Below, piece after piece: positions 1 to 8,488 of a DNA stretch of 64,000 bases. Source of the DNA: Bacteroides sp. MSB163 (GTDB lineage: Bacteria; Bacteroidota; Bacteroidia; Bacteroidales; Bacteroidaceae); contig NZ_CP143867.1 in NCBI RefSeq assembly GCF_036416795.1, positions 2,108,001 to 2,172,000 on the forward strand. Direction: 5' to 3'. Position numbers and translations under genes: made by a program. Below the pieces are notes generated by a model, which saw only the letters and a list, made by a program, of their open reading frames with translations, made no database searches and was not told the origin of the DNA. Each line of letters starts with the position of its first letter. Within the stretch, counting starts at the first letter, position 1.

Positions 1-134
1 TGCCGACGAAGGAGATTGCGAAGCTGCTGAACATCTCGATACGTGGAGTGGATGCGGCAAGATACCGCCTACGCAAGAAGTTCAACCTGCCTCAGGAAGA
101 TAGTCTGACGGATTTTATGATAAATTTTAAGTAA
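1..134 (+). CDS. C-terminal end of a LuxR-type HTH transcriptional regulator (5' truncated by window)
   Basis: An open frame runs from the window edge (codons in phase with base 3) to TAA at 132-134. It encodes PTKEIAKLLNISIRGVDAAR and then a short basic tail ending in DFMINFK. This is the recognition-helix part of a GerE/LuxR helix-turn-helix, in the form found at the C-terminus of Bacteroides regulators that carry beta-propeller and triple-tyrosine sensor domains. Only about 43 residues are visible, so the sensor part is not seen. Its position just upstream of the GH3 gene and susCD makes it the likely regulator of PUL1; that is an inference from context and from the two elements shared by the GH3 and SusC promoters. 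Confidence 0.7.
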   Translation, partial: PTKEIAKLLNISIRGVDAARYRLRKKFNLPQEDSLTDFMINFK

Positions 135-168
135 CTGACCCTTAGTTTGATAAAGTGAAAGGACGTAT

Positions 169-261
169 TAAAATAGTACTTCCTTTTTTTATAATCTGCC
201 CTAAAGGTACTTTTGTTGTAGCACCGGATTATAAGAGTTTTAAGGGCTTTCCCTTTATTTG
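169..261 (+). promoter_or_regulatory. Probable promoter region of the GH3 gene with two elements shared with the SusC promoter
   Basis: Element A, TAAAATAGTACTT, is at 169-181 and element B, GGTACTTTTGTTGTAGCAC, at 206-224. Both recur with few mismatches before susC (2973-2985 and 2997-3015). A -7-like TTTATTTG lies at 254-261, 48 nt after the start of element B; the susC -7 box starts 47 nt after its copy. No good -33 TTTG is seen at the right spacing. The shared layout is directly visible; its reading as a regulator-binding site is inferred. Confidence 0.45.
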
Positions 262-295
262 CAGTGAAATCATTTTTCTCCAATAATAATAAAGA

Positions 296-2596
296 ATGAA
301 AAGCATGAAACATTTATCCCTTAAGTTACAATTGTTTTTAATGTTATTGATGTTTGTATCTATTGGCGTACAAGCACAGAAATCTCCTTTAGACATGGAC
401 CGTTTCATCGACGACCTGATGAAGAAGATGACTCTTGAAGAGAAAATAGGTCAGTTGAACCTTCCGGTAACGGGCGAGATTACTACCGGGCAGGCCAAGA
501 GCAGCAATGTGGCCAAACGTATCCGTGCCGGTGAAGTAGGTGGTCTTTTCAATCTGAAAGGAGTGGAACGCATCCGCGATGTGCAGAAACAGGCGATTGA
601 GGAGAGCCGGCTCGGTATTCCTCTTTTGTTTGGTATGGATGTCATTCATGGATACGAAACTGTATTCCCTATACCTTTGGGCTTGTCCTGCACGTGGGAT
701 ATGAAAGCCATTGAAGAATCTGCGCGCATCGCTGCCATTGAAGCCAGTGCCGACGGTATTTGCTGGACATTCAGTCCGATGGTGGATGTCTCTCGTGATG
801 CCCGTTGGGGACGTGTTTCCGAAGGTAACGGTGAAGACCCTTTCCTGGGAGCGGCAATTGCACGCGCCATGGTGCGCGGTTATCAGGGAAAAGATATGAG
901 CCGTAATAATGAAATCATGGCTTGTGTGAAGCACTTTGCCCTGTATGGTGCACCGGAGGCCGGACGTGATTATAATACGGTGGATATGAGCCATCAGCGT
1001 ATGTTCAATGAATATATGTTGCCTTATCAGGCGGCTGTAGAAGAAGGTGTGGGCAGTGTTATGGCTTCGTTCAACGAAGTGGACGGAGTGCCCGCCACCG
1101 GAAATAAATGGTTGATGACAGATGTGCTCCGCAAGCAATGGGGCTTTGGCGGATTCGTTGTGACGGATTACACCGGTATCACCGAAATGACGGACCACGG
1201 TATGGGTGATACACAGACGGTTGCCGCCCTGGCACTGAATGCAGGTGTCGATATGGATATGGTGAGCGATGCTTTCACGAGTACCCTTAAGAAGTCTCTG
1301 GAAGAAGGTAAAGTTTCGGTAAAGGCTGTCGATGCTGCTTGTCGCCGTATTCTGGAAGCTAAATACAAACTTGGTCTTTTTGATAATCCTTATAAGTATT
1401 GCGATGTAACTCGTCCGAAGAAAGAAGTCTTCACCAAAGAACACCGTGCCATTGCCCGCAAAACAGCTTCGGAAAGTTTTGTACTGTTGAAGAATGAAGG
1501 CAATGTGCTTCCGCTGGCAAAAAAAGGAACGATTGCCGTAGTAGGGCCTTTGGCGGATAGCCGTAGCAACATGCCGGGTACGTGGAGCGTGGCTGCCGTG
1601 ATGAATAAATATCCTTCGCTGGTTGAAGGACTGAAAGATGTGGTAGGCGGCAAAGCCAGAATTCTTACGGCAAAAGGCAGCAACCTGATGAGCGATGCTG
1701 AATATGAAGAACGTGCCACCATGTTTGGACGTACTTTGCACCGTGACAACCGTACGGACAAAGAACTACTGGATGAGGCTCTCGCTGTGGCAGCCAAGTC
1801 GGATGTGATTGTTGCCGCCCTGGGCGAATCTTCTGAAATGAGCGGAGAAAGCAGTTGCCGCACAGACCTTGAAATGCCGGATACCCAGCGTGTGCTTTTG
1901 CAGGAATTATTGAAAACCGGTAAACCGGTAGTATTGGTGTTGTTCACCGGCCGTCCTTTGGTGCTGAACTGGGAACAGGAAAACGTGCCTGCCATCCTGA
2001 ATGTATGGTTTGGTGGTAGTGAAGCCGCCCTTGCCATTGGCGATGTATTGTTCGGCAATGTAAACCCGAGCGGCAAACTGACGATGACTTTCCCGAAAAA
2101 TGTGGGGCAGATTCCTTTGTTTTATAACCATAAGAATACCGGTCGTCCTCTGGCGGAGGGCAAATGGTTCCAGAAGTTCCGCAGCAACTATCTGGATGTT
2201 GATAATGAACCGCTCTATCCGTTCGGATATGGCTTGAGTTACACTACTTTCTCTTACAGTGACATTACATTGGATCAATCGTCCATGAACATTAATGGAG
2301 AAATCACAGCCACCGTAACGGTGACCAATACCGGAAAGCGCGATGGTGCCGAAGTGGTGCAGCTTTACATCCGCGACCTTGTAGGCAGTGTAACCCGTCC
2401 GGTGAAAGAACTGAAAGGCTTTGAAAAAATCTTCCTGAAAGCTGGTGAAGCGAGACAGATATCTTTCAAGATAACGTCCGATATGTTGAAGTTCTACAAC
2501 TACAATCTGGATTTTGTGTGCGAACCGGGTGACTTTGAAGTGATGATAGGTACTGACAGCCGCAACGTGAATAAGGCTTTGTTCACCCTTCATTAA
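296..2596 (+). CDS. Glycoside hydrolase family 3 beta-glucosidase (BglX-like), secreted
   Basis: This 766-residue protein has a cleavable signal peptide (about residues 1-28, ending VQAQ) and the full GH3 layout: an N-terminal TIM-like barrel, an alpha/beta sandwich and a C-terminal fibronectin-III-like domain (about 690-766). The catalytic nucleophile is Asp291 in FVVTDYTG. The KHFALYG and GRVSEGNGEDP substrate-site motifs and the sandwich-domain motif MSGESS, which should supply the acid/base Glu, are present. Start at 296; an in-frame ATG at 305 is equally good. GH3 enzymes release glucose from the non-reducing end. Beside two GH144-type endoglucanases it probably acts on beta-1,2-gluco-oligosaccharides in the periplasm; the linkage is inferred from context, not from the sequence itself. 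Confidence 0.92.
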   Translation: MKSMKHLSLKLQLFLMLLMFVSIGVQAQKSPLDMDRFIDDLMKKMTLEEKIGQLNLPVTGEITTGQAKSSNVAKRIRAGEVGGLFNLKGVERIRDVQKQAIEESRLGIPLLFGMDVIHGYETVFPIPLGLSCTWDMKAIEESARIAAIEASADGICWTFSPMVDVSRDARWGRVSEGNGEDPFLGAAIARAMVRGYQGKDMSRNNEIMACVKHFALYGAPEAGRDYNTVDMSHQRMFNEYMLPYQAAVEEGVGSVMASFNEVDGVPATGNKWLMTDVLRKQWGFGGFVVTDYTGITEMTDHGMGDTQTVAALALNAGVDMDMVSDAFTSTLKKSLEEGKVSVKAVDAACRRILEAKYKLGLFDNPYKYCDVTRPKKEVFTKEHRAIARKTASESFVLLKNEGNVLPLAKKGTIAVVGPLADSRSNMPGTWSVAAVMNKYPSLVEGLKDVVGGKARILTAKGSNLMSDAEYEERATMFGRTLHRDNRTDKELLDEALAVAAKSDVIVAALGESSEMSGESSCRTDLEMPDTQRVLLQELLKTGKPVVLVLFTGRPLVLNWEQENVPAILNVWFGGSEAALAIGDVLFGNVNPSGKLTMTFPKNVGQIPLFYNHKNTGRPLAEGKWFQKFRSNYLDVDNEPLYPFGYGLSYTTFSYSDITLDQSSMNINGEITATVTVTNTGKRDGAEVVQLYIRDLVGSVTRPVKELKGFEKIFLKAGEARQISFKITSDMLKFYNYNLDFVCEPGDFEVMIGTDSRNVNKALFTLH

Positions 2597-2640
2597 ATTC
2601 TTTTAATAATCCTAAAGCCCGTTGGTGGAATTAGCCGTTA

Positions 2641-2658
2641 GCCTGGCTTGAGTCAGGC
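2641..2658 (+). repeat. Short hairpin after the GH3 gene
   Basis: GCCTGGCTTGAGTCAGGC can fold into a 7-bp stem with one G-T pair and a TTGA loop. It lies 45 nt after the GH3 stop. No U-run follows, so it may contribute to 3'-end formation but is not a typical intrinsic terminator. Confidence 0.4.
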
Positions 2659-2672
2659 ACATATCAAATAAC

Positions 2673-2756
2673 TATCTGGTCCGTACCTGCTCCGTAGCAA
2701 ATTCGGTTAAAGGTACCTCTAACCGAATTTGCTACGGAGCAGGTACGGACCAGATA
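2673..2756. repeat. Near-perfect 84-bp palindrome between the GH3 gene and susC
   Basis: Arms 2673-2709 and 2720-2756 are exact reverse complements (37 bp). The 10-nt centre is one mismatched pair around the self-complementary AGGTACCT, so 82 of 84 bases are paired. On the minus strand the arm contains an 11-nt repeat (ACCTGGCTCGT, ATCTGGTCCGT, ACCTGCTCCGT). It could be a strong hairpin terminator insulating GH3 from susC, a small palindromic mobile element, or a protein-binding site. No U-run follows. Confidence 0.9.
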
Positions 2757-2787
2757 CGAGCCAGGTATGGACAGAACCCGGTCTTGA

Positions 2788-2925
2788 ATTCTTGCAGATG
2801 CGAGGAAGGAAACATTAATTCCGCCAACGGATTCCCAAAGTAAAGTTATACTGAAAGAGTTTTCCAATAAAGCTCCGAAACCGGAAGCGGGTAAGGATGA
2901 CATGGGAACATGGAAACTTTATTAA
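2788..2925 (+). pseudogene. Possible remnant: 45-codon open frame with no start, ending just before the SusC promoter
   Basis: A frame open from a TGA at 2785-2787 to TAA at 2923-2925 encodes a hydrophilic tail ending KDDMGTWKLY. It has no ATG near its beginning and looks like the C-terminal end of a lost gene rather than a free-standing protein. I do not recognise the family. It could equally be a chance open frame; the palindrome immediately upstream may mark a rearrangement point. Confidence 0.25.
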
Positions 2926-2972
2926 AAATAAACATCTGATAACTAGTTTGTTCTGATAGAGTGTAGTAGTTA

Positions 2973-3051
2973 TAAAGTAGTACTTTGATGAAGCGTGGTA
3001 CTCTTGTGGTAGCCCGTTTTTTGACTTAAATCAATTTATGCTCTACGTTTG
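2973..3051 (+). promoter_or_regulatory. Promoter of the PUL1 susCD operon with upstream shared elements
   Basis: TTTG at 3020-3023 and TACGTTTG at 3044-3051 are separated by 20 nt, an exact match to the Bacteroides -33/-7 consensus. Transcription should begin near 3058, giving a leader of about 20 nt. Upstream lie TAAAGTAGTACTT (2973-2985) and GGTACTCTTGTGGTAGCCC (2997-3015), both shared with the GH3 promoter region. Confidence 0.75.
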
Positions 3052-3076
3052 CTGAGCAATTTTAAATCAATACAAA

Positions 3077-6000
3077 ATGAAGAAGAATCTATTAATTACA
3101 TGTGTGATGTTGCTGTTCGCTGTCGTTTCGATGGCACAGAACAAGATTACAGTTTCGGGTGTCATTACTGACAAGACAGGCGAGACTGTTATAGGCGCTT
3201 CGGTCCGGGTAAAGGGACAGGAGAATATGGGAACAATTACAGATATTGACGGAAAATACCAGCTTTCGGGCGTGTCGGTCAATGCCACTTTGGTATTCAG
3301 CTATATTGGTATGAAAGAGCAGGAGGTGGCACTTAACGGTCGTTCCAACGTCAACGTAGCGATGGAGGAAGACAGCCAGCTCATCGATGAAGTGGTTGTA
3401 GTGGGTTACGGTAGTGCCAAGAAACGCGATTTGACCGGCTCTATCGTAACGGTGAAAGCTGCTGAAATTGCTTCCAAACCATCTGTTAATCCTTTAGCTT
3501 CTATTCAGGGTAAGGTTGCCGGTGTGCAGGTAGTCAATACAGGCCGTGCCGGACAAGATCCTGAAATCCGTGTTCGCGGTACGAATTCTATCAACGGTTA
3601 TACTCCGCTGTATGTAGTCGACGGATTGTTCACCGATAATATCAACTATCTGAATACGGCTGATATTGAATCCATGGAAATTCTGAAAGACCCTTCTTCT
3701 TTGGCTATCTTCGGTGTACGCGGTGCCAATGGAGTTATCATTATTACTACAAAGAAGGCTAAAGAAGGCAAGACCCAGGTCAACATCAACGGTTCGGTAG
3801 GTTGGAAGACGGTTACTGACCATGTCAGCCTGACCAATGCGGAGCAGTTCAAGATGCTCTATAATGAGCAGCGTATGAATCAGGGCGGTGATCCGTATGA
3901 TTATACCGTGTGGAATGCAGATACCGACTGGCAGGATGAGATGTTCCAGACCGGTTTCCTCACTAATAATACGGTTAGTATTATGGCTTCGGGAGAAAGA
4001 AGCAAATTCTATTTAGGTTTGGGCTATGTAATGGAAGAAGGTTCCATTCAAAGTGAGAAGCTGAACAAGTTTACAGTAAACCTGCATAGCGAACATAAAG
4101 TAACCGATTTCCTGCGCTTCGGTTTCCAAGTGAACGGTGTACGTGCTCTATATCCTGATGCAAAAGGTGTGGCATCTGCCTTGAAGGCAGCTCCGATTGC
4201 TCCTGTCTATGAGCAGGAAAGCGGTCTACTGCATACACTTCCCGATTTCCAACGCGCCCAGGTCTGGAATCCGATGATTGAGCCTGTGTTGAGAGGTGCT
4301 CATAATAAGTCTGCCAATTATCGTATGGCGGGAAATATCTATGGTGAACTTGACCTGATGAAGAACCTGACCTTTAAGGCTACCTTCTCTCTGGACTATG
4401 CTTCCAACCAGTCACGTTCTTATTCTCCGCTCATTTATGTGTACAATCCGGATGTGGAAGGCGGTAAAGAAAGGCTGACGGATAAAGAGAGTGTCAGCCA
4501 GTCCAAGTCTACCTCGATGGCTGCACAGTCTGACTATGTATTGACCTATATCAACCAGTTTGGTAATCATGGACTGACACTGACGGCCGGTCTTACAACA
4601 AACTATAACGAATACTCTGACTTATCCGGAGGTCGCAGCCAATTGCCGGGTTATGGTGTTCCCATTGGTGAAGACGAGGATAAGTGGTGGATTTCCATTA
4701 TCGATGATCCCACATCAGCAACTAACGGAGCATCCCAGTACAAGCGTTTCACTATGTCTTATCTGTTCCGTGCGCTGTATAACTACAAAAACCGTTACTT
4801 GTTTAATGCCTCTTATCGTCGCGACGGTTCTTCCGTATTCAAGAGAACGGGAAATACATGGGATAACTTCTACTCATTCGGTGCCGGTTGGGTAATGAGC
4901 GAAGAGAACTTCATGAAGAAACAAAATGTGATTGATTATCTGAAGCTGAAAGGTTCATGGGGAGTTTTGGGAAGCCAGAATACAGGCGGCTCCCGCTATC
5001 CGGCTTATCCCAACATCACAAGTTCGGGCTCTGCCGTCTTTGGTGACAATGTAATCGCAGGTAAAGGACCGGACAAACTGATTTCGCAGACATTGGGCTG
5101 GGAACGCAACTACTCATGGGAAGTAGGTTTCGATATGCATCTGCTGGGTGGTCGCATGCAATTGTCTCCTGTATATTACAACAAGACAACGAAAGATTTG
5201 CTGACCACTGTTCCCGGGCTTTCCGGTACGGTCCCCGCATTGCAGAACACGGGCGAGATTCGTAACCGTGGTTTTGAATTGTCGGCATCCTGGAATGATA
5301 AGATTGGTGAAGACTGGCGTTATGGCATTTCTGCCAACCTGACTACCATTGACAACGAAGTGGTGTCACTGATAAGCAAGGATTACTCTATCATTAACGG
5401 TGTTTCCCGAGTGTCCGAAGGTTATCCCATCGGTTACTTCTATGGATACAAAGTGGCAGGAGTTTATCAAAACGAGACGGATATTGAAACCTCATTCCCC
5501 AATCAGGTAGCTTCTGTGAAGCCGGGTGACTTGAAGTTTGCCGATGTCAATGGAGACGGTATCATTTCAGAGAAAGACCGTACGATGATTGGCAATCCTA
5601 CTCCTGATTTTACGTATGGCTTTAATGTAAGTTTGGGCTATAAGAACTTTGACTTGAGTGTGGATATGATGGGAGTTTATGGGAATGAGGTCTATCGCAA
5701 TTGGGATAGCAGTGCTTATGCACAGTTCAACTATCGCACAGAGCGTCTGAACCGCTGGCATGGTGAAGGAACATCCAACTGGGAACCAATTCTTGATCCG
5801 TCCCGTTCCGTAAACCTGGAAGCCTCTTCTTACTTCGTAGAGGACGGCAGTTTCTTCCGCATCCGTAACATAGAATTGGGCTATACCTTCGATCCCCGTT
5901 TGCTGAGTCGCATCAAGCTGCAAGCTTTGCGCATCTATGGTAACATCCAGAACCCCAAGACGTGGAGCCGCAACACCGGATATACTCCGGAAGTGGGTGG

Positions 6001-6082
6001 TAGTGCAACCTCGTTTGGTATTGACGGTGGAGGATACCCGATGCCGGTTGTGTATACCTTGGGCTTTAATTTATCATTCTAA
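3077..6082 (+). CDS. SusC-like TonB-dependent outer-membrane glycan transporter (PUL1)
   Basis: This is a 1001-residue SusC/RagA-family protein. It has a signal peptide (about 1-20), a carboxypeptidase-regulatory-like beta-sandwich (about 23-105, beginning ITVSGVITDKTGETVIGASV), a TonB-box region (EVVVVGYG), a plug domain (about 110-235, with GKVAGVQV, VRGTNSING and YVVDG) and a 22-strand-type barrel ending in aromatic FNLSF. It imports oligosaccharides into the periplasm with TonB energy, together with the SusD lipoprotein that starts 2 nt after its stop. It is the first gene of the PUL1 operon behind a consensus promoter. Arginine codons are mostly CGN (13 of the first 16), unlike the second SusC in this window. 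Confidence 0.97.
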   Translation: MKKNLLITCVMLLFAVVSMAQNKITVSGVITDKTGETVIGASVRVKGQENMGTITDIDGKYQLSGVSVNATLVFSYIGMKEQEVALNGRSNVNVAMEEDSQLIDEVVVVGYGSAKKRDLTGSIVTVKAAEIASKPSVNPLASIQGKVAGVQVVNTGRAGQDPEIRVRGTNSINGYTPLYVVDGLFTDNINYLNTADIESMEILKDPSSLAIFGVRGANGVIIITTKKAKEGKTQVNINGSVGWKTVTDHVSLTNAEQFKMLYNEQRMNQGGDPYDYTVWNADTDWQDEMFQTGFLTNNTVSIMASGERSKFYLGLGYVMEEGSIQSEKLNKFTVNLHSEHKVTDFLRFGFQVNGVRALYPDAKGVASALKAAPIAPVYEQESGLLHTLPDFQRAQVWNPMIEPVLRGAHNKSANYRMAGNIYGELDLMKNLTFKATFSLDYASNQSRSYSPLIYVYNPDVEGGKERLTDKESVSQSKSTSMAAQSDYVLTYINQFGNHGLTLTAGLTTNYNEYSDLSGGRSQLPGYGVPIGEDEDKWWISIIDDPTSATNGASQYKRFTMSYLFRALYNYKNRYLFNASYRRDGSSVFKRTGNTWDNFYSFGAGWVMSEENFMKKQNVIDYLKLKGSWGVLGSQNTGGSRYPAYPNITSSGSAVFGDNVIAGKGPDKLISQTLGWERNYSWEVGFDMHLLGGRMQLSPVYYNKTTKDLLTTVPGLSGTVPALQNTGEIRNRGFELSASWNDKIGEDWRYGISANLTTIDNEVVSLISKDYSIINGVSRVSEGYPIGYFYGYKVAGVYQNETDIETSFPNQVASVKPGDLKFADVNGDGIISEKDRTMIGNPTPDFTYGFNVSLGYKNFDLSVDMMGVYGNEVYRNWDSSAYAQFNYRTERLNRWHGEGTSNWEPILDPSRSVNLEASSYFVEDGSFFRIRNIELGYTFDPRLLSRIKLQALRIYGNIQNPKTWSRNTGYTPEVGGSATSFGIDGGGYPMPVVYTLGFNLSF

Positions 6083-6084
6083 AC

Positions 6085-7632
6085 ATGAAATCTAATAAAA
6101 GAAAGACGAACAGTATGAAAAAGATATTTTATTATATAATGGTTTTGGCACTGGGATGTTCCCAGATGTCATGCAGTGACCTGTTAGATCAAAAACCTCA
6201 GGGATCATTGACCGAAGATGACCTGACCGGAGGTACTTATGAGACACAGATATTTAATATGTATGCTCTGCTCCGTGGTTATCATATCGTGTCGGGAAAC
6301 ACGGCACTGGCTATTCATGGCATGCGCTCGGAAGATGCGGAAAAGGGTAGTACGCTGGCTGACGGAGCTGCTACAGGAAAGATGTTCGATGACTTTGAAT
6401 ATGCTGCAAGTAACGGCATGATAAAAAGTTACTGGAACGCTAACTATACGTTGATTCATAAAGCCAATGATGTATTGGAGGAGATGAAGTCGAATCCGTC
6501 ATTGACAGGCGGCGACCTGATAAATAAAGGGGAAGCCCTATTCATGCGTGCTTTCTGCTATTTCAATCTGGTGCGTGCTTTTGGCGAAGTGCCTCTGATT
6601 GATTTTAAGGTAGAGACTGTGGCAGATGCCAATATACCCAAGTCTTCTGTTGCCCAAATTTACACTTTGATTGATGAAGACCTGAGCAATGCGGAATCTT
6701 GTTTGCCACGCACTTGGGAGGCACAATACGTTGGTCGTCTTAGCTGGGGAGCAGCCCGCGCTTTGCATGCCCGCACCTATATGATGCGTAATGACTGGAA
6801 TAATATGCGTGCTGCGGCAGAAGATGTGATTGCTTCCGGTTTATACAACCTGAATACACCTTACGAAACCATCTTCCGTGAAAAAGGAGAAAACTGTAGT
6901 GAGTCTGTCCTGGAACTACAATGTACTTCCACTACGGCCCTTCCGGGTTCCAATGATATCGGCAGCCAGTATGCTCAGGTACAAGGATGCCGTGGAGCAG
7001 GCGAATGGAATTTAGGTTGGGGGCAACATACTGCCACCCAATTATTGGCCGACGCGTTTGAAGAAGGTGACCCCCGGAAAGACGAAACTTTGCTGTATTT
7101 CATCAGAACAGGGGAAGATCCGTCGACCATTCCTGCCAACAAACCTTATGGTGAGAAGCCGATTGCCAATGCCGATGTGGTTGCCAAGTATTTCAATAAG
7201 AAAGCATATACTGACCCGGCTTTGCGCGCACAGTACACAAAGGGTGGATATTGGGTGAACATCCGTCTGATCCGTTACTCTGACGTTGTATTGATGGCTG
7301 CGGAAGCAGCTTGCGAAACGGGCGACAAGACTAATGCGAAAAGATATCTTGAGATGGTGCGTAGCCGTGCCCGTGGCACGAATGGCAATATCCTGCCGGA
7401 GGTGACTACCGATGACCAGAACGAATTGCGCGAAGCTATCCGTCACGAACGCCGGGTTGAGCTGGGCATGGAGTTCGACCGCTTCTACGACCTCGTGCGC
7501 TGGGGAATTGCCAAAGAAGTGCTGCATGCTGCCGGAAAAACCGGTTATCAGGATAAACACGCATTGTTGCCTCTGCCTCAGGACGAGATTGACAAATCAA
7601 ACGGTGTATTAGTTCAGAACCCTAATTATTAA
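6085..7632 (+). CDS. SusD/RagB-like surface glycan-binding lipoprotein (PUL1)
   Basis: This 515-residue SusD-family protein has a lipoprotein signal (GCSQMSCSDLLDQ), the N-terminal DLLDQKPQGSLTEDD segment, the TPR-containing region ALFMRAFCYFNLVRAFGEVPL and the C-terminal family motif RHERRVELGMEFDRFYDLVRW. It caps the SusC barrel on the cell surface and captures the glycan. Of two possible starts, 6085 lies 2 nt after the susC stop; 6115 (MKKIFYYIMVLALG) gives a more normal signal peptide. It is translationally close-coupled to susC. Confidence 0.96.
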   Translation: MKSNKRKTNSMKKIFYYIMVLALGCSQMSCSDLLDQKPQGSLTEDDLTGGTYETQIFNMYALLRGYHIVSGNTALAIHGMRSEDAEKGSTLADGAATGKMFDDFEYAASNGMIKSYWNANYTLIHKANDVLEEMKSNPSLTGGDLINKGEALFMRAFCYFNLVRAFGEVPLIDFKVETVADANIPKSSVAQIYTLIDEDLSNAESCLPRTWEAQYVGRLSWGAARALHARTYMMRNDWNNMRAAAEDVIASGLYNLNTPYETIFREKGENCSESVLELQCTSTTALPGSNDIGSQYAQVQGCRGAGEWNLGWGQHTATQLLADAFEEGDPRKDETLLYFIRTGEDPSTIPANKPYGEKPIANADVVAKYFNKKAYTDPALRAQYTKGGYWVNIRLIRYSDVVLMAAEAACETGDKTNAKRYLEMVRSRARGTNGNILPEVTTDDQNELREAIRHERRVELGMEFDRFYDLVRWGIAKEVLHAAGKTGYQDKHALLPLPQDEIDKSNGVLVQNPNY

Positions 7633-7649
7633 TCCATATAGTAACGACC

Positions 7650-8483
7650 ATGAAAAGATATATAAACTTATTGCTGGCATTCGGTTTGTCGGCATTCACA
7701 CTGCAATCTTGCTTCCAGGATATGGACCATCCGGCTTTCGACTATCCGGACAGTTCCGCCGGGAAGGAGTATTCACCGATGAAGCTGTTCCTGCCCTTTG
7801 AGAATGATATGCGCGATAAAGGCAACTACACCTTTCTGATGAGCGCCGGTGGAGAAATTACCTATACTGACGGAGTCAACGGACAGGCTTATCAGGGAAC
7901 GAAAGACTCTTACCTGCTGGCACGTGTCCCTTCCTACCTGAACGATACCATACCCGAATTGGGAAGCTGTACGGTTGCTTTCTGGATGAAAACAACGAGA
8001 AACACGTCAGCTTACGGTATTTTCAGCATCCCCAACACCAAGACTTTCTGGGGTAATTTCGATATCTACCTGGAAAATACGGGCAGCGAAACCCAGGCGT
8101 TCTTTAAGATGCACCTCTACAACTGTACATCCGTGAAGGACAATGACGAGAGATGGGTAGAGGCGAAGATAGACAATGTCTTTGGTACTGAATGGGTGCA
8201 TATGGCGTTCGTTTACGACGGAGACAACTCGACGATGACGGTTTACCGGAACGGTGAAAGTGCTCTTACAAAGGAACTTCCCGATTATGGAAAGCTTAAA
8301 TTCAAAGATTGGGGTACGTTTGCTATCGGAGCATTCCAGTTCAGCACGAAGCCCAGCCTGACGGAAGGTGCAGGTGCACAGAGTTGGGCATCCAATTTCC
8401 CGGGACAGTTAGACCAGTTCCGTTTCTACGACAGAGCTATATCCGCATCTGAGATAAAACAACTTTATTCCGGTAAAGAATAA
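7650..8483 (+). CDS. LamG/concanavalin-like surface lipoprotein, probable glycan-binding protein
   Basis: This 277-residue protein has a lipobox ending LQSC21. The rest reads as a LamG/laminin-G-like jellyroll: PMKLFLPFENDMRDKG at the start, SCTVAFWMKTTRN in the middle, WVHMAFVYDGDNSTMTVYRNG and, at the end, GQLDQFRFYDRAISASEIKQL. That pattern is typical of LamG_3 domains. Placed directly after susD in an operon, it fits a surface glycan-binding protein (the position of SusE/F). No catalytic motif is visible. Its ligand is presumably the PUL1 glucan; that is inferred. Confidence 0.8.
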   Translation: MKRYINLLLAFGLSAFTLQSCFQDMDHPAFDYPDSSAGKEYSPMKLFLPFENDMRDKGNYTFLMSAGGEITYTDGVNGQAYQGTKDSYLLARVPSYLNDTIPELGSCTVAFWMKTTRNTSAYGIFSIPNTKTFWGNFDIYLENTGSETQAFFKMHLYNCTSVKDNDERWVEAKIDNVFGTEWVHMAFVYDGDNSTMTVYRNGESALTKELPDYGKLKFKDWGTFAIGAFQFSTKPSLTEGAGAQSWASNFPGQLDQFRFYDRAISASEIKQLYSGKE

Positions 8484-8488
8484 CAAAC

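Noticed and set aside
389..1741. 450-codon open frame antisense to the GH3 gene
   Set aside because: It is a shadow of a strongly coding plus-strand gene with complete GH3 motifs; the translated product has low-complexity composition and no recognisable domain.
2673..2756. Invertible promoter (phase-variation switch)
   Set aside because: The arms are separated by only 10 nt, too little to hold a promoter that could be switched by inversion, and no invertase gene is nearby.
2664..2903. 79-codon minus-strand frame across the palindrome
   Set aside because: Its beginning lies opposite the startless frame and its end runs through the hairpin; no signs of coding.
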